A model generated the notes under the pieces. That model was not told where the DNA came from, did no database searches, and saw only the letters and a list, made by a program, of their open reading frames with translations. From positions 7,626,001 to 7,690,000 of the forward strand of contig JAPTOF010000017.1 of NCBI GenBank assembly GCA_028554755.1: a stretch of 64,000 nucleotides of DNA, written 5' to 3'. Source of the stretch: Cordia subcordata. Lineage: Eukaryota > Streptophyta > Magnoliopsida > Boraginales > Cordiaceae. Made by a program: the position numbers and the translations under genes. Shown here one piece after another: positions 12,656 to 26,480 of this stretch (position 1 is the first letter of the stretch; the number at the start of each line of letters is the position of its first letter).

Positions 12656-15600
12656 CGAAAATCAGTCCTCTGTTTCCTTCAACTATTGCAAATATATGAA
12701 TTTGCATCTCAAGGACACGAATGAATATAGGATGCCAGGCATACGGGACAAAAAATAAAACGAAGAAAATGTACTCTTAGCCAATGTATATTCTTTGAAG
12801 GGTTATTTTTCACACGCTCTTTTTTCTTTTCTTCTTTTACAAGGAGTTGTCCTCGTCTAAAAGGCATAAAATTACTGAGAAGGAATCTGGAGTACAAAAA
12901 ATTTTGGTTTTGTTGGTGGCTACCTTTTTTTCAAATTATTGGTGGGCACCTAATTTGTTCAAAAGCTAATCTTGTTCACAGTTCACTTTCATTTGTTGCC
13001 CTCCTATGAAGTTTTTCTCACTTTATCTGAATCTTTATCTCTCAAGTAATCTTAAATTATTGTTTCGTATAATTATTGCTTAAATGAGTGAACGTTTTTA
13101 CTTGTACTTAATGAAAGCCTTATCAAGGGAAGAAAAAACAGAAAGAAATTGTTTAAGAGGAAAAACTTGAATTATGCATCCACACGGCTAGACACAAGAT
13201 GGTTTAATATTTGATGAATGCAATCGTGGAAAGCACTCGTTACTCATTTAGACGTTGCATGTTACTCCACGTTCGAGGCTTATTTCTAGTACAAGTAATA
13301 TACAGCTACACAATGCATAGAATACCAATAACAAGGCAAAGGAATTGGTAAAGAAATCAGACAACTATATCTTAAACCTCGAGTGTAATGATCGATTAAT
13401 AATTTATCGTGATAAAAATTTTCAAATTTAACATGACCGTTTACAAATCTAAAGCATCTTTTAAGACATACTATTGTATCACGGAATTTATAAATTTACT
13501 GTAAATTATAACGTGATCTTATATAAATTGAATATTTCGTTATTAAATATAAACTTAGAGAACGGTAGCTTAAATTTCGTTTTCATTTAGGTGGACCGAA
13601 ATCCTGCTTCTGTCACTAATTCAACAGGATGCTGCTTCTCATAATCATGCAGTTTTGACAATTTGATTTATTTAATTACTAATTAACAATCTCCAGCGCA
13701 TACTAATTTTTTTTTTCTTTTTCTACTTTTCAAATTCAGTTCTCTTATTATATATATGTTTATGTTTTTATTCCACTAGAATATTCTCAAGTTGTGGAGT
13801 GTAGGTAGAAGTCAACTTTATACTAACCTTATCTTAATGGGTAGGTTTCAAGTCTAGGTAGAGACTTTGAATGAAGAACATGATTACTCATTGACAAAAA
13901 TACTATACGCGTGTATTATATTTCATAACAATTGGACAAAAAAGTATAATTGGAGTTTAGCATTTAAATGTTCTGTACATATTTTTTTTCTTTGGACTAA
14001 GTAAGCAAGTGATACCATTACGTAAACTCCATGTCTGAAAATTGTCATTTTTTCAGACATCTGTTCAAGCAAAAGGTTTCGAGGAAATAATCATTGTTTT
14101 CCTAAGTCTCGTAACCAAAAATTAGTTTAGGCATGAAGACCTACCCTACAAACTTAACCATTTAGATTTTAGATGACAAGAGTAAGACATAACGATCGAT
14201 AAACATTTAGCCTACTCATAGTGTACCCGACTTTGGATCCATCTTAAGATCAAGCCTTCAAGAATGTCCAATTCACACAAGGTGAACCGTGAAGGATAAA
14301 TCGTTCTTATTCCCAATAAATTTCTCAAGTTGACCACTTTTAAAATGTTAGGCATTCAAAACTCTTAGGAGTCTATTAGCAAGCAACTTCTACAACTCTT
14401 AGACAAATGGACAACTACGACTCCAGGAGTCTATACCAAAACAATTTCTCAGAGTCCTTAGACTCCCGACTATTAAAATTAAAATTTATAACCAAACCGC
14501 TCTTACCGAATGGGAATGGCATAAACCAATTGACACCAACACTTTGACTGCTATTATACATAATACATCACTCTAGGAGTATTTTAGGCTGCTCCGTAAA
14601 CAATCCACCACTTCAGGCCAATAACTTGAGAACGATTCGGTTGACTCGTCCACTTTCTTTATACTCGTTTAAAATTAAGTAATTTCAAGTTACTGACTTT
14701 GAGTGACAAAGTACTTTTTGTTGGCAGCATGCTGATGTCAAAAGCTCACCTTGCTTATTTGCCTTCTATGTTATTAAGTAAATCTTCAAAAAGATAATTA
14801 TTATAAATTTTCGCAAGGATAATTATTGCGTGTCTATAAAGATTTATAAATTTAGTTGCATGAGGAGCTATTCCCAAACACACGCAATTGCATTATTAAT
14901 ATCCACTTTGATGAAATTTAGTTACATGACAAAAATCAAGAGGTGGATTTATTTCCCAACAAGAGATAATTTTTCCGATTATCATATTGTTTCATGTGCC
15001 AGGCAAGGTTAGGTGGCTGCTTAAGAAGATTCAAACTATTTGTATTATACATGGTGCCAAGAAAAAGAGGTTGAAGAAGAAACATCATTCTTTTTTTTTT
15101 TTTTAAATCTTTTTCTCTTTACATCTCTTTCAGTTTGAAATGCCCGAGCCGCCACCCCCCAAAAATGACATCTTTTTTCCATCTGTTAAAAATAATTGTT
15201 GTGATGTGACCAGTTAATTTAATACATTTGAAATTGTTGTTTTATGACAAACTTATCTAAAATTAGAGTCATATTAATATACTTTCAATTATTGATCACC
15301 GGTATTGATAGAACGCTAATGATATTACCATTCAAACTCAGATTTTTATTTGTTCTATTTGATATTCCTACTTTAAAATTAAGGTCTTGGGTTCGACTTC
15401 TACGGAGAATCGAGTTGGTTGTGGGGGTTTGTCCAAAAAAAAAAAGTGTCAAATGAAAGGAGAAGAATTGTATAATAGTTGTCATACTAGTAGAAGTAAT
15501 ATATAGTATTAATGCTCTTGTATTTGACCATTTTCTTGACAATTTTGTTTTTGCCCCTTCACTCTTTTCTATTTGTAATCTGACTCAGATTGTTCTTCCT

Positions 15601-17580
15601 TGTCAATCTCTCTCCCTCCAAAATATTTAGTGAAAAATTCAATAAAATGGAGCCTAATATATTTATTTTCATCAATCATTAAGGACCACGATCACTATAT
15701 ATCTAGAAAAATCATTGTCGCCATATAACATATTTAGATCATCTCATATTGTTATACGATGTTCGGTTAAATGATCTAAATAATTCACTATAATTAATTT
15801 TGTCCATAATATTAGTTGATATAAGAAAATCAAATCCACTATGTAAGGTAACATATCTATGTAAATGTAATACGAATTAAAAAAACAAATACTTTACCAT
15901 TATTGATCTGCCCAAACTTCAAATTGAGGCTCCAACATTAATAGCGCTTATGTGGATTGGCTTTCACACTAATTATTTGGTTTGATTTTAGAAAAAAAAG
16001 TAGAAAATTTGAAAAAAGCTCAAATAATTTTTTTTTCAAAAGTCAAAAATTTTAACTTCTAAAAAAAATTATAAACACTTTTAAATTACTAAAAACGATT
16101 TTAAAGAAACAACCAAACAAAACGAGCCCCAATTACTTAGCGTATTGGCAAGACGTGAGTTAGATATTTCCACAAAAAGTAACAGTTAGCGGTTCGGAGC
16201 TTTTTTTTTTTATTTTTTTCATACTTAGAATCACTTCTGAAAACACATCAAATTAGTGTTTGAACAAGAAGTTTCACCAACTTAAAAGCTAAACCCAACG
16301 CACTCAAAAACTGAAAACAACATTAAATCCTTTTCAAAAGCAACCTTCCCTGCTTATTACACCCGTCACCAATTTAGAAACCTTGGACTACGTCGTCCAT
16401 ACAACATTTTTCCATTGTCAAAACCTCCATGGTTCATTGGTTTGTAACGGCCTACACAAAATGTTTCTTTAATCACCCCTCATTTTTAGCCTTTTGATCT
16501 CACCCTTTTCTGCACTCCAAATCAACGTGCTCCACTTTTCTTCCATTCCAATGTAACAGTTCACTTCAGATTGCCCAAATCCCAAATAATATTTCACCCT
16601 TTGACTTCTTCTTTGTCTTTGCATTAAGCATTCTACACTTTTTTTTTCCGTTTCTTACACATTCTTGAACATTTATTATAGTCCTTGGCATTACTACTCA
16701 GTTGAATAACGAGGTTGGTTTTCTTCAAAATTTAATTATATGCATTCATTTCCTGTTGTGGGGTCTTTTTTTTTTTTTTTTTGGTGTTTGCATGTCGAAT
16801 TATAAAATGGTTCATGTCTTGTACATGACATAATGCAATGTTGAAACATAACTTTCTTGTTGCCTGTTTGGTGGTGATTTTTTTTTATCCCCTTCATTTC
16901 ATCTGTGTTTGATCTTTTAGTAAGCTTAGCGTTACAATTCTTTCTACACCATGTGATGTGCGTCACAAAAGTTCAGTTTCTGTTTTGTGTTCTGTGTTAA
17001 GTTCATCATCTGTGATATTGACTTTTCCATCTCTCTTTTCGTCCCTCTCAGGTACACACTCTGACTTCTGAGTCCCCAGATTTTGTTTCCAAGAACGTTT
17101 TTCTTGTTTCTGATCACTGCTTTCATGATGATTTATTTATTATTTTTTAATCCTGTTTTCGTAATATCATTGAGAAATAGGAATCCGTATTACCAAGGAA
17201 AGAAATTCCATAGAGAACTGTTTGCTGTTTGGTTTTCGTAGGCCGGTCCAGTCTATTTCTCTTTCGCTGTAATTTTTCCTTTGCGACTTTATCAGCCGGC
17301 CTATTATTTGCCGGCGCTTTTACTGACCTTGTGGACTGATGGGCTAATTTCATGTTTGAAGTCTATCATATATAGACCAATGTAGTTGTGCATAGCATAG
17401 CTTACCTATATATTTATGCATAATAAAGCATATGTATGTCTCTGCGAATTTGATTTTCTGATTTAGTTTCCAATTTCACATTGTTTTTCATAATTTAACT
17501 CGTATGATTATAGCATTAATCAGTGTATCTACCATTGTTTCGGCAGGGTAGACGAAAATTTCTGCATCCTAATTTCTGAG
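12656..17580. other. intergenic DNA, no gene recognised
   Basis: No exon with recognisable similarity was found. 15385-15445 contains GGGTTCGACTTC (like a Pol III B box) and ends in GGGGTTTGTCC plus an A-tract, which could be the 3' end of a SINE. 15955-16130 ends in AACCAAACAAAACGAGCCCC, similar to the inverse end of the MITE family seen elsewhere in the window. The stretch from about 16300 on is the likely promoter and leader region of the epimerase gene. Confidence 0.4.
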
Positions 17581-17608
17581 ATTTTGCGTGATTCTACATA
17601 ATCTTCAG

Positions 17609-17910
17609 GTGGGTGCTTTTGAATTCTTCTCTTTGTCAATTTAATCAGCTTTTGTCATGCCATATCTATATCTTTTAAGATGTTGCTGTTGATTGTTTAC
17701 CCCTGGTTAATGATGCAGTATGTTTAGCGCAATGCTTGTAATAATTACCCCTTTTTACTAGCTTCAGTAAAGAGTTTGGTACTCTGGAATTTACTGTTTT
17801 GGTGATCTGATTAGAATAAATCAAAAGGCTAGAGAATATTAACTATCTATTATTTTTTAATCGCGGATCCATTGAGCTTTTCTTCTGATGCATCTGATCA
17901 TCTCTTACAG
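17609..17910 (+). other. probable 5'-UTR intron of the epimerase gene
   Basis: CTTCAG|GTGGGT at 17608/17609 fits a donor, and CTCTTACAG ending at 17910 fits an acceptor eight bases before the start codon at 17919. A leader intron immediately before the first coding exon is plausible for this family but is inferred only from splice signals. Confidence 0.45.
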
Positions 17911-17918
17911 ATATAGGC

Positions 17919-20519
17919 ATGGATTTTGTCGATTACAGAAGAAAGAGCCAATTCCCCAGGAAACTCCTTTTGGCTGCTGCGATCACTGCACTTTGTTTTC
18001 TTGTTTTCAAGCAAACACCAGGTTTAGGTAACTCTAGCCGGGTAAGCATTGAACTTAAGTTTGCTAATCAATCCCACTTTTCCAGCAATACTTTGGAAAA
18101 GTCATCATTCATGACTTCACCTTTGGTTTATGCAGTCTCATTTATTGAGTAAAGAATAATGTATGTTAGAAATTCCTATTTGTCTCACCATTTTGTTTCT
18201 TAAAATCAAACTGTCAGTACTTCTCTCAGCGCGAACCAGGGGTAACGCACGTCTTGGTAACTGGAGGTGCCGGCTACATAGGTTCTCATGCTGCCCTTCG
18301 ACTTCTGAAAGATCAATATCGTGTAACCATTGTGGTATGGATCACATGAGTGTGCTTCTTTTCTGCACTATCAAAATCTCATCTTGGATAAAAATCTTCT
18401 CACTACTTTCTTTATACAGGACAACCTTTCCCGTGGAAACCTTGGCGCGGTTAAAATCCTTCAGGGGCTATTTCCAGAACCTGGAAGACTCCAGTTTATT
18501 TATGTGGATCTAGGCGATGCAAAAGCTGTATCCTAACTGCAATAGTTTCTTTCGTTTTGTTTAACTGCTCGTGTAGATGAGATTGTTTGCGTTCTCTTCC
18601 TTAGCCAAATTTTAGGTTGACAAAATATTCTCAGAGAATGCATTTGATGCCGTGATGCATTTTGCAGCCGTTGCATATGTTGGTGAGAGTACAGCAGAAC
18701 CTCTTAGGTAATCTATTCTTGACTTCTTCCCCGAGGTATCGTCTTTACATTGAAATCTTCCGTTCTCACAACAAGCCGCGCTGAACTATGCAGGTACTAC
18801 CATAACATCACATCGAATACCCTGATCGTATTGAAGGCAATGGTAGCTCATAATGTCAAAACATTGATCTATTCAAGTACTTGTGCAACATATGGAGAGC
18901 CTGAAAAGATGCCCATCACTGAAGACACTCCTCAAGTGAGTATATAAAAGGGCCATTCGCATGTTCTTATTTCTGAAGTAACCGATACATATTTTAGGAG
19001 CAAAATAACTAGAAATGCTAAGTCATAGATTGATCATGTGAAAGAAAAACTACAAGTATCATTTTTGTTACTTCAGGAAATAATCCAGCGCTTCAGACTC
19101 AAAAACTTACAGTTTATCTAATGTAGTTGGTAAGTAATGGAGGCGTTAGGAAGACAATTATTGATCTCACCTCATAAAATTTCAGCTCCCCATCAATCCA
19201 TATGGCAAGGCAAAGAAAATGGCTGAAGATATCATACTGGATTACTCAAAAACTTCAGATATGGCAATCATGATCTTAAGGTTTGTCTGAACCGTTTCAA
19301 TAACGAAAACTGCATAACTTCTGACTCTTTCACTCATCCAAATTGCTGACCTATGCTACTTTCAATAGAAAACAAGATCTCAATCTGATAAGAGACTTGA
19401 ATGGAACATCTCAGGTACTTCAATGTGATAGGATCAGACCCTGAGGGAAGGTTGGGAGAAGCTCCACGGCCAGAATTGCGCGAGCAAGGCCGAATATCAG
19501 GTGCTTGTTTTGATGCAGCACGAGGGATCATTCCAGGACTTAAGGTACATGTATTAGCTGATTTCATTTGTGTTTTCATTACTGCGTCCCCCGAGCATAA
19601 ATTTTCGCGAGTTCTGATCATTTCATTGTAACTAGACCAATTCACGAGCATTGAATCTCCCCAATAACGTTATGAGGTTATAAAGAAATTGAAATGAAAA
19701 ATATTCGGTTTATTGTGATTGCAGATCAGAGGGCTAGACTATAACACACCAGATGGCACTTGTGTTAGAGACTATATTGACGTCAATGACTTGATTGATG
19801 CACATGTGAAAGCTCTAGCTCATGCTCGGCCTAGAAGAGTTGGTATCTACAATGTTGGCACTGGAAAAGGTCATCAAATCAGCCCTCTTCTTTAATTTTG
19901 TTTGTGTTTCACAGAAATTTCAAAAAACACAAACTAAAATTACCAAACTATTTTTTAGTACTGGAGGAGCTGAGTATTTTTACGGATTAAAAGACCTAAC
20001 TATTGTAAATTATTCTGTGAGACTAATCCCGCCAGCTCATAGGCCATGGTAAAACAAAAGGTCATAAATTTGCCTGGAACATACAACTTGCATCTGCCAC
20101 CGTAATCATTAAGATTAGGGGTGAGCAAAAATGGAGCCAAACTAAACTATCTGAAGAGATTAAAATATATTTTGGTTTTGGTGTGTTCGGTTTTACAAAT
20201 TTTGATTCGATTTGGTTAGATTAAAAAGAAATTAGTTCAATTCGATTCGATTCAATTTATTTCGGTTAATAATTGAATGCTCATTTTGACAACAGGTAGT
20301 TCAGTGAAGGAATTTGTGGAGGCATGTAAAAGGGCAACAGGAGTCAACATCAAAGTTGAAAACTTGGGTCGTCGTCCTGGGGATTATGCTGAAGTGTACA
20401 GTGATCCTTCCAAAATTAGGCGGGAACTCAACTGGGTAGCTCAATACACGAATCTGGAGGAAAGCTTATCAATTGCATGGAGATGGCAGAAGGCACATAG
20501 AAATGGTTACTCTAATTAA
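17919..20519 (+). CDS. UDP-arabinose 4-epimerase (MUR4/UXE family)
   Basis: Interconverts UDP-xylose and UDP-arabinopyranose in the Golgi, supplying arabinose for wall polysaccharides and glycoproteins; this is family knowledge (Arabidopsis MUR4/UXE1 and paralogues). Nine coding exons join in phase: 17919-18041, 18218-18334, 18420-18527, 18616-18707, 18794-18935, 19186-19280, 19415-19544, 19725-19869 and 20296-20519, giving 391 codons. Residues 16-30 are a hydrophobic membrane anchor ([15 protein letters not shown]), so a type II Golgi protein is expected. The NAD-binding motif TGGAGYIG is at 56-63, SSTCATYG at 174-181, and the catalytic YxxxK pair is Y200/K204 in [29 protein letters not shown] and the C-terminal [10 protein letters not shown] and [13 protein letters not shown] match the family. 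The N-terminus is shorter than MUR4, which has about 20 extra residues. It could be any of the plant paralogues, so no specific symbol is given. Confidence 0.93.
20116..20270. mobile_element. possible transposon end in epimerase intron 8
   Basis: TTAGGGGTGAGCAAAAATGG at 20115 onward, followed by repeats of TTCGGTTTT and GATTCGATTTGGTT, resembles the ends of common plant hAT-type elements. The whole piece sits inside the last intron (19870-20295) and leaves both splice sites intact. Assignment rests on the end motif only. Confidence 0.3.
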
Positions 20520-22085
20520 TAGTATAGTAACAATTATGATAATGTCAACTCAAGAGGGATTTCTTTCTTTATAACTATTTTCGTAGCCCTTTTGTTTGTC
20601 TTTCTTATATAGGATAAAAGAAACAAAGAGGCCCCTTATACCCTTTGGAGATGCTATAGGAATAGCTAATGCTACATTTTTGCTATTGCTTTACTTGATT
20701 ATTAAAAAGAAAAAAAAAAAAGATGAAGTGGAAATATTTGTATTACTGAAGTTGTATGATATTGCAAGTTTGCCTTTTTTCATTTAACATTTTTTCTTGG
20801 TAAAAGTTTAGATAAGTAATAGAGCTGAATATTTACCATTATATTGATGCATAGTGTTTGTTCATTTTCATGATTTTAGAGCTCCAAGGATAATACAATG
20901 AGTAATGTAACCTTGCTTATGAGAAAAGTTCATTCCTTTTAAGTGAGTAGCAGTCCCCTTTCTTTAAATTTTGACTAAATCAGGCTTTAGAGGAGCGATT
21001 AACAAGTTGTAAGTTAAGGTAGTAACGATTTTATCCCCATAAAAAACAAAACAGAAGTTTAAATTTTAAAAAAGTGCACTTGTTAAAAGAGGAGTTTTTT
21101 TTAACCGATTCTAATTTGAGAGGAATTAGTTTCAAACTCAAACTCAATGTAACTTAAAATACGTAAGTTACCTCAAAACAACAAAAAATTGAAAAAAAAT
21201 AGAGGCATAACATAATTTTGAGAGAGATTAATTTCAAACTTAATATAACCTGAAACCTTAGATCAAAGTAAAAGAATAAATTAATAAAATGAGGCATGAC
21301 AAAATTTTATCAATCTTAAAAAAAGGTAGGAAAGCAAAAATAACTAATCTTGGTTGAAGATGACTGATATGTATGTTAAGCCCCGACGAGGCATGAAAAA
21401 ATGGGCTATGACACACGTGTATTGTATAATGAATAAAATGTTGGTTTTTATAATTAATTTAATTAATAGCGATCAATTTAATTTGTCACTCGAAAAGTGT
21501 GGCACTAAAATATTTAGCGGCGGACACTTGGTTGGTCATGTGATATGTGGTGCCAAAAAGTCACCAAAAATTCTGAAAATTGTGAGTTGAAAATTTTCAT
21601 CTAGGAATTTACAATTAGTAAATTATATTTATTTATATTACATACTAAAATAATATTAAAATAATAATTAAAAAAACTCTTTCATACAATATTAAATTGG
21701 ACAATATTCCTATAAAGTCAATAAGATACATTTAGGAGACAACAGTCTTTTTGAACAAATGTTTTTTTTTTAATATTTACTGGTAATGTCTAAGAGCTAT
21801 TATTATCAATATAACCTGATAATATTAAATTAATATTGAATCTCGTGTATTACGAAATATGAAATATTAATACTAATGTATTTTTATTTTATTATTTTGA
21901 ATTAATATCATATTTTGTATAATTTCTAATTAAAATTAAGAAAATAATTAGAAAATTTTACATACTTTCTTCCTAATATTTGAAATGCATTGCATCTTTT
22001 ATTTTAATTTTCTATTAGAATTATGGAGCTTATATACAAATCAAAAGAATTTTTTTTTATATGCAACAATTTAAAAGTAGATGAA
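20520..22085. other. 3' UTR of the epimerase gene, then intergenic DNA
   Basis: The first few hundred bases after the stop are probably the 3' UTR. The rest is AT-rich without a recognisable exon. A diverged duplication with TTTCAAACT(C/T)AA is visible near 21130 and 21233. Confidence 0.4.
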
Positions 22086-22240
22086 GGGCTCATTTGAATT
22101 GACTTTTTTTAAAAGTATTTTTTTCTCTAACTTTTAAAAATAGTCTTTTCCGAAAAACTGAAATTTCTAACTTTTAAAAAAAAGTTAAATTTAAGCTTTT
22201 CTCGTAAGTTTAGCTTTTTTAAAAGTCAATCCAAGTACTT
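22086..22240. repeat. MITE-like element, GCTCGTTTGGATT family
   Basis: The left end GGGCTCATTTGAATTGACTT and the right end AAAAGTCAATCCAAGTACTT are inverted relatives of each other. The interior is A/T-rich and about 155 bases in total. The same ends occur at 826-1092 and 63445-63660. Confidence 0.55.
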
Positions 22241-22465
22241 CTTAAAATAAAGATGTGTTTTCTAAAGGGGGGAAGAAGTATATTTTATCCAAACATGCCC
22301 TAAAAATAAAAAATTGATTAAAAAAATAAAATAAAATTATTGTCTAACTTATTAACCCAATTAGGACAAAGCATGCACCCATGAAGGACATGCTGGCGAC
22401 GAGTATGAGACTTGAGAGCGTGATGAGGAAGGAAATATCTCCCTTTCTTTTAAGTTTCCGTCGAG

Positions 22466-22473
22466 TATAAATA
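22466..22473 (+). promoter_or_regulatory. TATA box of family copy A
   Basis: TATAAATA lies upstream of a leader exon that appears to end at a GAG|GTAGAG donor (22683/22684). The next exon begins after TTTCCAG at 23897. The promoter therefore looks intact even though the downstream coding sequence is broken. Confidence 0.45.
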
Positions 22474-22769
22474 GAAATAATAGGCAACAGCAAAAGCTTA
22501 ATGAAAGTGGCTCTCCCATTTCTCTGTTACATTCAACGTGGTGCTCAGCTTAGCTGCCTATAAATTCTAATTCTCGTTTCTCATTCGATAAAACTTCCTC
22601 CTCGCACATTATTTTCTCCCAATTTCACCGTTAGTTTTGAGCTTTCATCTCAGCGAATCAAGTCAGTTTCTTCTCTCTGCGAGGTAGAGTTTTTTTATTA
22701 TAATTTCTTCTTTAATATTTGGCCCTATTTGTATGCATCGGTTTGAGATTATGATTTACATGCGCTATA

Positions 22770-23400
22770 CAGTTGATTGAGCAAGTGTGAAGTTGATTTA
22801 GTTGAGTACGAACTACGAGCTTGATTTCATATTGTCTATATGCAAGTGACTCTAAAATGATCGGAAATGAGAGAAGGAATCATTAAGTGTTAGAATGATG
22901 TGTGTTTGCATGTATCACTAAATAATCGGAAAGGAATATGATTCTGGTGAACAATTTAAACTCCAATGTGTGTGCTGTAGACTGACTAACTTGAGCAAGT
23001 ACGCGCTTGATTTTGTATTCTATTTGCATGTAATGCCAAATAATTCGAAAGGAATAAAGGAATTAACAATCGTTAGAATGATGTGCATTTGCATGTATCA
23101 CTAAAAATAATCGGAAAGGAGTATGATTCTGGTGAACGATTCAAACTCCAATGTGTGTGCTAGCTACAGAGTAACTTACTTGAGCAAGTATGAAGTTGAT
23201 TTTGTACTCTATTTGCGCGTAACGCTAAATAATTGGAAAGGAATAAAGGAATTAACAAGTGTTAGAATGATGTCTATTTTCATGTATTTCACTAAATAAT
23301 TGGAAAAAAAAAAAGCATTGACAAGTGCTAGAATGATGTCTGTTTGCATGTATTTCACTAAATAATTGGAAAAAAGAAAAAAGGAATTAAAAGTGTTAGA
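22770..23400. repeat. ~185-bp tandem repeat inside a leader intron
   Basis: TAGAATGATGT followed by TTTGCATGTAT recurs at 22891, 23074, 23263 and 23329, so two full periods are 183 and 189 bases and a last shortened one is 66. Each full unit also carries GAGCAAGT and ATTCTGGTGAAC. The array fills half of the 1.2-kb leader intron of copy A. It is followed by an exact tandem duplication of 36 bases starting CTATTTGCTCATG at 23483 and 23521. Confidence 0.85.
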
Positions 23401-24686
23401 CTAGCATGACAGTCGTTTAGGTTACATATTAGAGAACTTGTTGTGCTCAAAAGTCAGCAAGATGATATATGCTACAGAGTCACTATTTGCTCATGTTTAC
23501 TTATGAAGTGAATTGAACTGCTATTTGCTCATGTTTACTTATGAAGTGAATTGAACAGTACCTTGATCTTTATTTAACTAGTGCTATGATTTCCTGTAGA
23601 GGTATTTCTATAAGTACTACCATTATTTACTTGCCATTCTTCTTTATTGTTGTATTAAATATGAAACTTTTAATTGTTAACTTACTATTTTTGCAATTTT
23701 GGGTTAATTAAAAGCTATCATAGAGGTTAAGGATGTAAGATGTTTGGTATGTAACTCTAGAACTTTGTTATTGTCATGGAGAAGTAGGTTTTACATGTCA
23801 TAGTTAAATGAAATAGGTACTAAAGGAAGGTTTGTAATCAATCAGTGATATGTTTAAATTTGATTATACGAGTGCTCTGATATTATTTTGTTTCCAGGAT
23901 GGACAGGCCACGAGGATCTAGACCATATTCGAAGCTTCATGGGTAAGGTTAAATTCTAAAATTAGTTTTTAAATTTAATCACTATCATTTATCTATTTAT
24001 TTTTCTCTTTCTAGGAGAAAATGCAAAAAACTCTCAAAATTTGTGACTGGGTATGGCGAAGAACTCGTACCAGCTTTTGTAGAGGCCGACAACCTAGCCC
24101 TGAATATTGTAAAGAAAAACCTAGTAGCAGGTACCGTTGCTTTTTGCTTGTTTTTCTTTTTCCTTTTCTGCACTATATAGAAATTGTTCAGTTAGGGATA
24201 CACTACTTGTGTAATTATCATTTCTCTGGAATTAGTAAGGTTTAACTTAACTGCTAATGTTTTAAATACATGTGTGTGTTTATGGGTATATATATCTTAT
24301 GTTTACTTTAAAGGCTGGAACAAAGTCAGGGAACCACAGGACAACGTTAAGTTAAACTAAAGGTTTAGAGCAGAGGAAACAGATATACTAAATATGATCT
24401 TGTTCTTGCTACTACTATAGTATGTGTCCACATAATCTTCCAATTAGCTTGATAGGATAAATGATTAGGTTTCTGAAGAAGAAACTGCAGTGACATCCAA
24501 TTTATCATTGACATGGTCAGCATGTCAATGCAATATGCTATATTCTATAAAATCCCTTGTAGACATTTTAACCAACGAGGATATCTCTTATCACTAATAT
24601 ATTCATATGAACGAGCATAAAGTGGGTAACCATTTGGCCAACAATGAAACCAGAAAGTAAACTGTACAATATTATAAGTCCACTTA

Positions 24687-24810
24687 GAAGCTTTCAACCA
24701 AGTAGCAAACAGAGGAATACATGGTTAAAATTATTCAAACTCACCAATGAAGCTTTCAACCAAGTAGCAAACAGAGGAATACATGGTTAAAATTATTCAA
24801 ACTCACCAAT
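24687..24810. repeat. exact 62-bp tandem duplication
   Basis: Two identical 62-base copies, 24687-24748 and 24749-24810, starting GAAGCTTTCAACCAAG and ending AACTCACCAAT, lie in the large intron of copy A. The identity indicates a recent event or an assembly duplication. Confidence 0.95.
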
Positions 24811-26480
24811 AAGTGCCCTCTATTGACCACTGACTGATCCAAAATAGACGTGTATCATATGTTAACATGTGTCAACTAAAATTAAATTACCTTCTCCTAG
24901 ATGCCTTAATAGGGTCAGAACCAAGCAACAGGGTGCCTTCCTAAGGTGTATACTCTGCCCTCCTTAGACATTTCAGATCTTTTTCCACATAACATCCGAT
25001 CAAATGCTGTAGCTACAGGATCAATTTCTGGCCTGCACTCAATCAATGAAATGCATGTCAAAATGGGGGATGAAGGAGAGAAGGGTCCAAATCATCAAAG
25101 TTCACATACAAAAGTAGTAGAATGCAAGTATTACCGTAAAAATTTGGGGAAGAATGAAGAAAATGCAAATTCATTACTTGGATCACCCTCATTTTGGTTT
25201 CTGGTTTCATTTGCCAGTATATATGAGGTGCACCCAGCCTATATATGTGCCAAAAACTAAACTTGGAAGGTATGATGCAGAATTGCTGTGAAAAAGCTTA
25301 CAGCAAAGGATATCAGTAGTGTAATAGAGGATAACCACTGCAGAAAGACCAGAAAAGCATTGAAGAGAGGGTGCTAGATAACAACTCCTAGCTCATTAAT
25401 TAAAATAAAAGTTTTTAGGGGTATGGCTTCAAAACAAATATACTCTCAGCGTTTCATACCCTTGCTTTAAGTTTAAAGGACATCCCTTGATCTGGTAGAA
25501 TTTGCTTAATGCCAACTAAGGACCCTGAAAGAACCCCTTGAAAACCAGATACAGGCAAATAACTGTCCAACTAAACAATCAGATGATCAGACTTTGATGC
25601 ATGTCAGCAGCATTAGAATAAGATAACCAAGCAACTAGAATCCAAATAGACACTTGAGTAATTAATGAACTTGGTGGGGAAGGGTTAGATTTTAGCAGAG
25701 GTTTATAACTAAATATACAATAAACCAGAAGGAAGTTTAGGAGTCGCTATCTATTCAGTTGAATATGAAATTCTTTCTTCTAAATTACACAATGGATGTA
25801 AGCTGTGGATTGGGTTTATAAAGGGTAGAACTGCTATCTAGAACCAATAATTTCCCATTTCCTTATCCTCAATTGAACTGCTTACAAACGAAGATGAAGA
25901 AGACAAAATACTTGCAAGAACTGAAAAAGATCACCTCAAAAATGAAACTTGAGTGGAGCAGACAAAAGGGATTTCTTGAAAGAAACAAAAAGAAAGCTCG
26001 AGCCTTTGGACAATACATTTGTTTTTAGTAGAAGTGGATCTTTCATCACTTACTGGTAGGTCTCTTGCCTTGCAGAGATGCATTATAATCTATCTGTACT
26101 GTCTTTATCTTCCTCTCTGTCACTCACCTTCCTTTCTAGCTTTCTCTAGACCATGACACAGGTGATGAATAAGTAGAAAATAGTTTGTCATGATTTGCAT
26201 AACAAGAGTTACCGAAAGGACATAGTAGGATGCATAAAACTATTGATGTCCCAACACTCCAATTTTTTGCAAAGTCTCACAATTGCTTGCTTGTTAGGGG
26301 GAGGGAAGGAGGAAGAAAAAGAAGAGGAAGGCCTGTTTGCTGGATGCCACTAATAAGGCGTTTCAATGGAACAGTTAATAACATACATACTTTTTCTTTC
26401 CTGCAGTGACGGATGATCAGAATATCATTTGATTTTGGGACAAGAGAGGTCGACCTGCTGCACCACCCTTGTCTGTTCCA

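Noticed and set aside
15385..15445. tRNA gene suggested by GGTTCGACTTC
   Set aside because: No matching acceptor stem or anticodon arm could be drawn; a SINE-like tail fits better and even that is uncertain.
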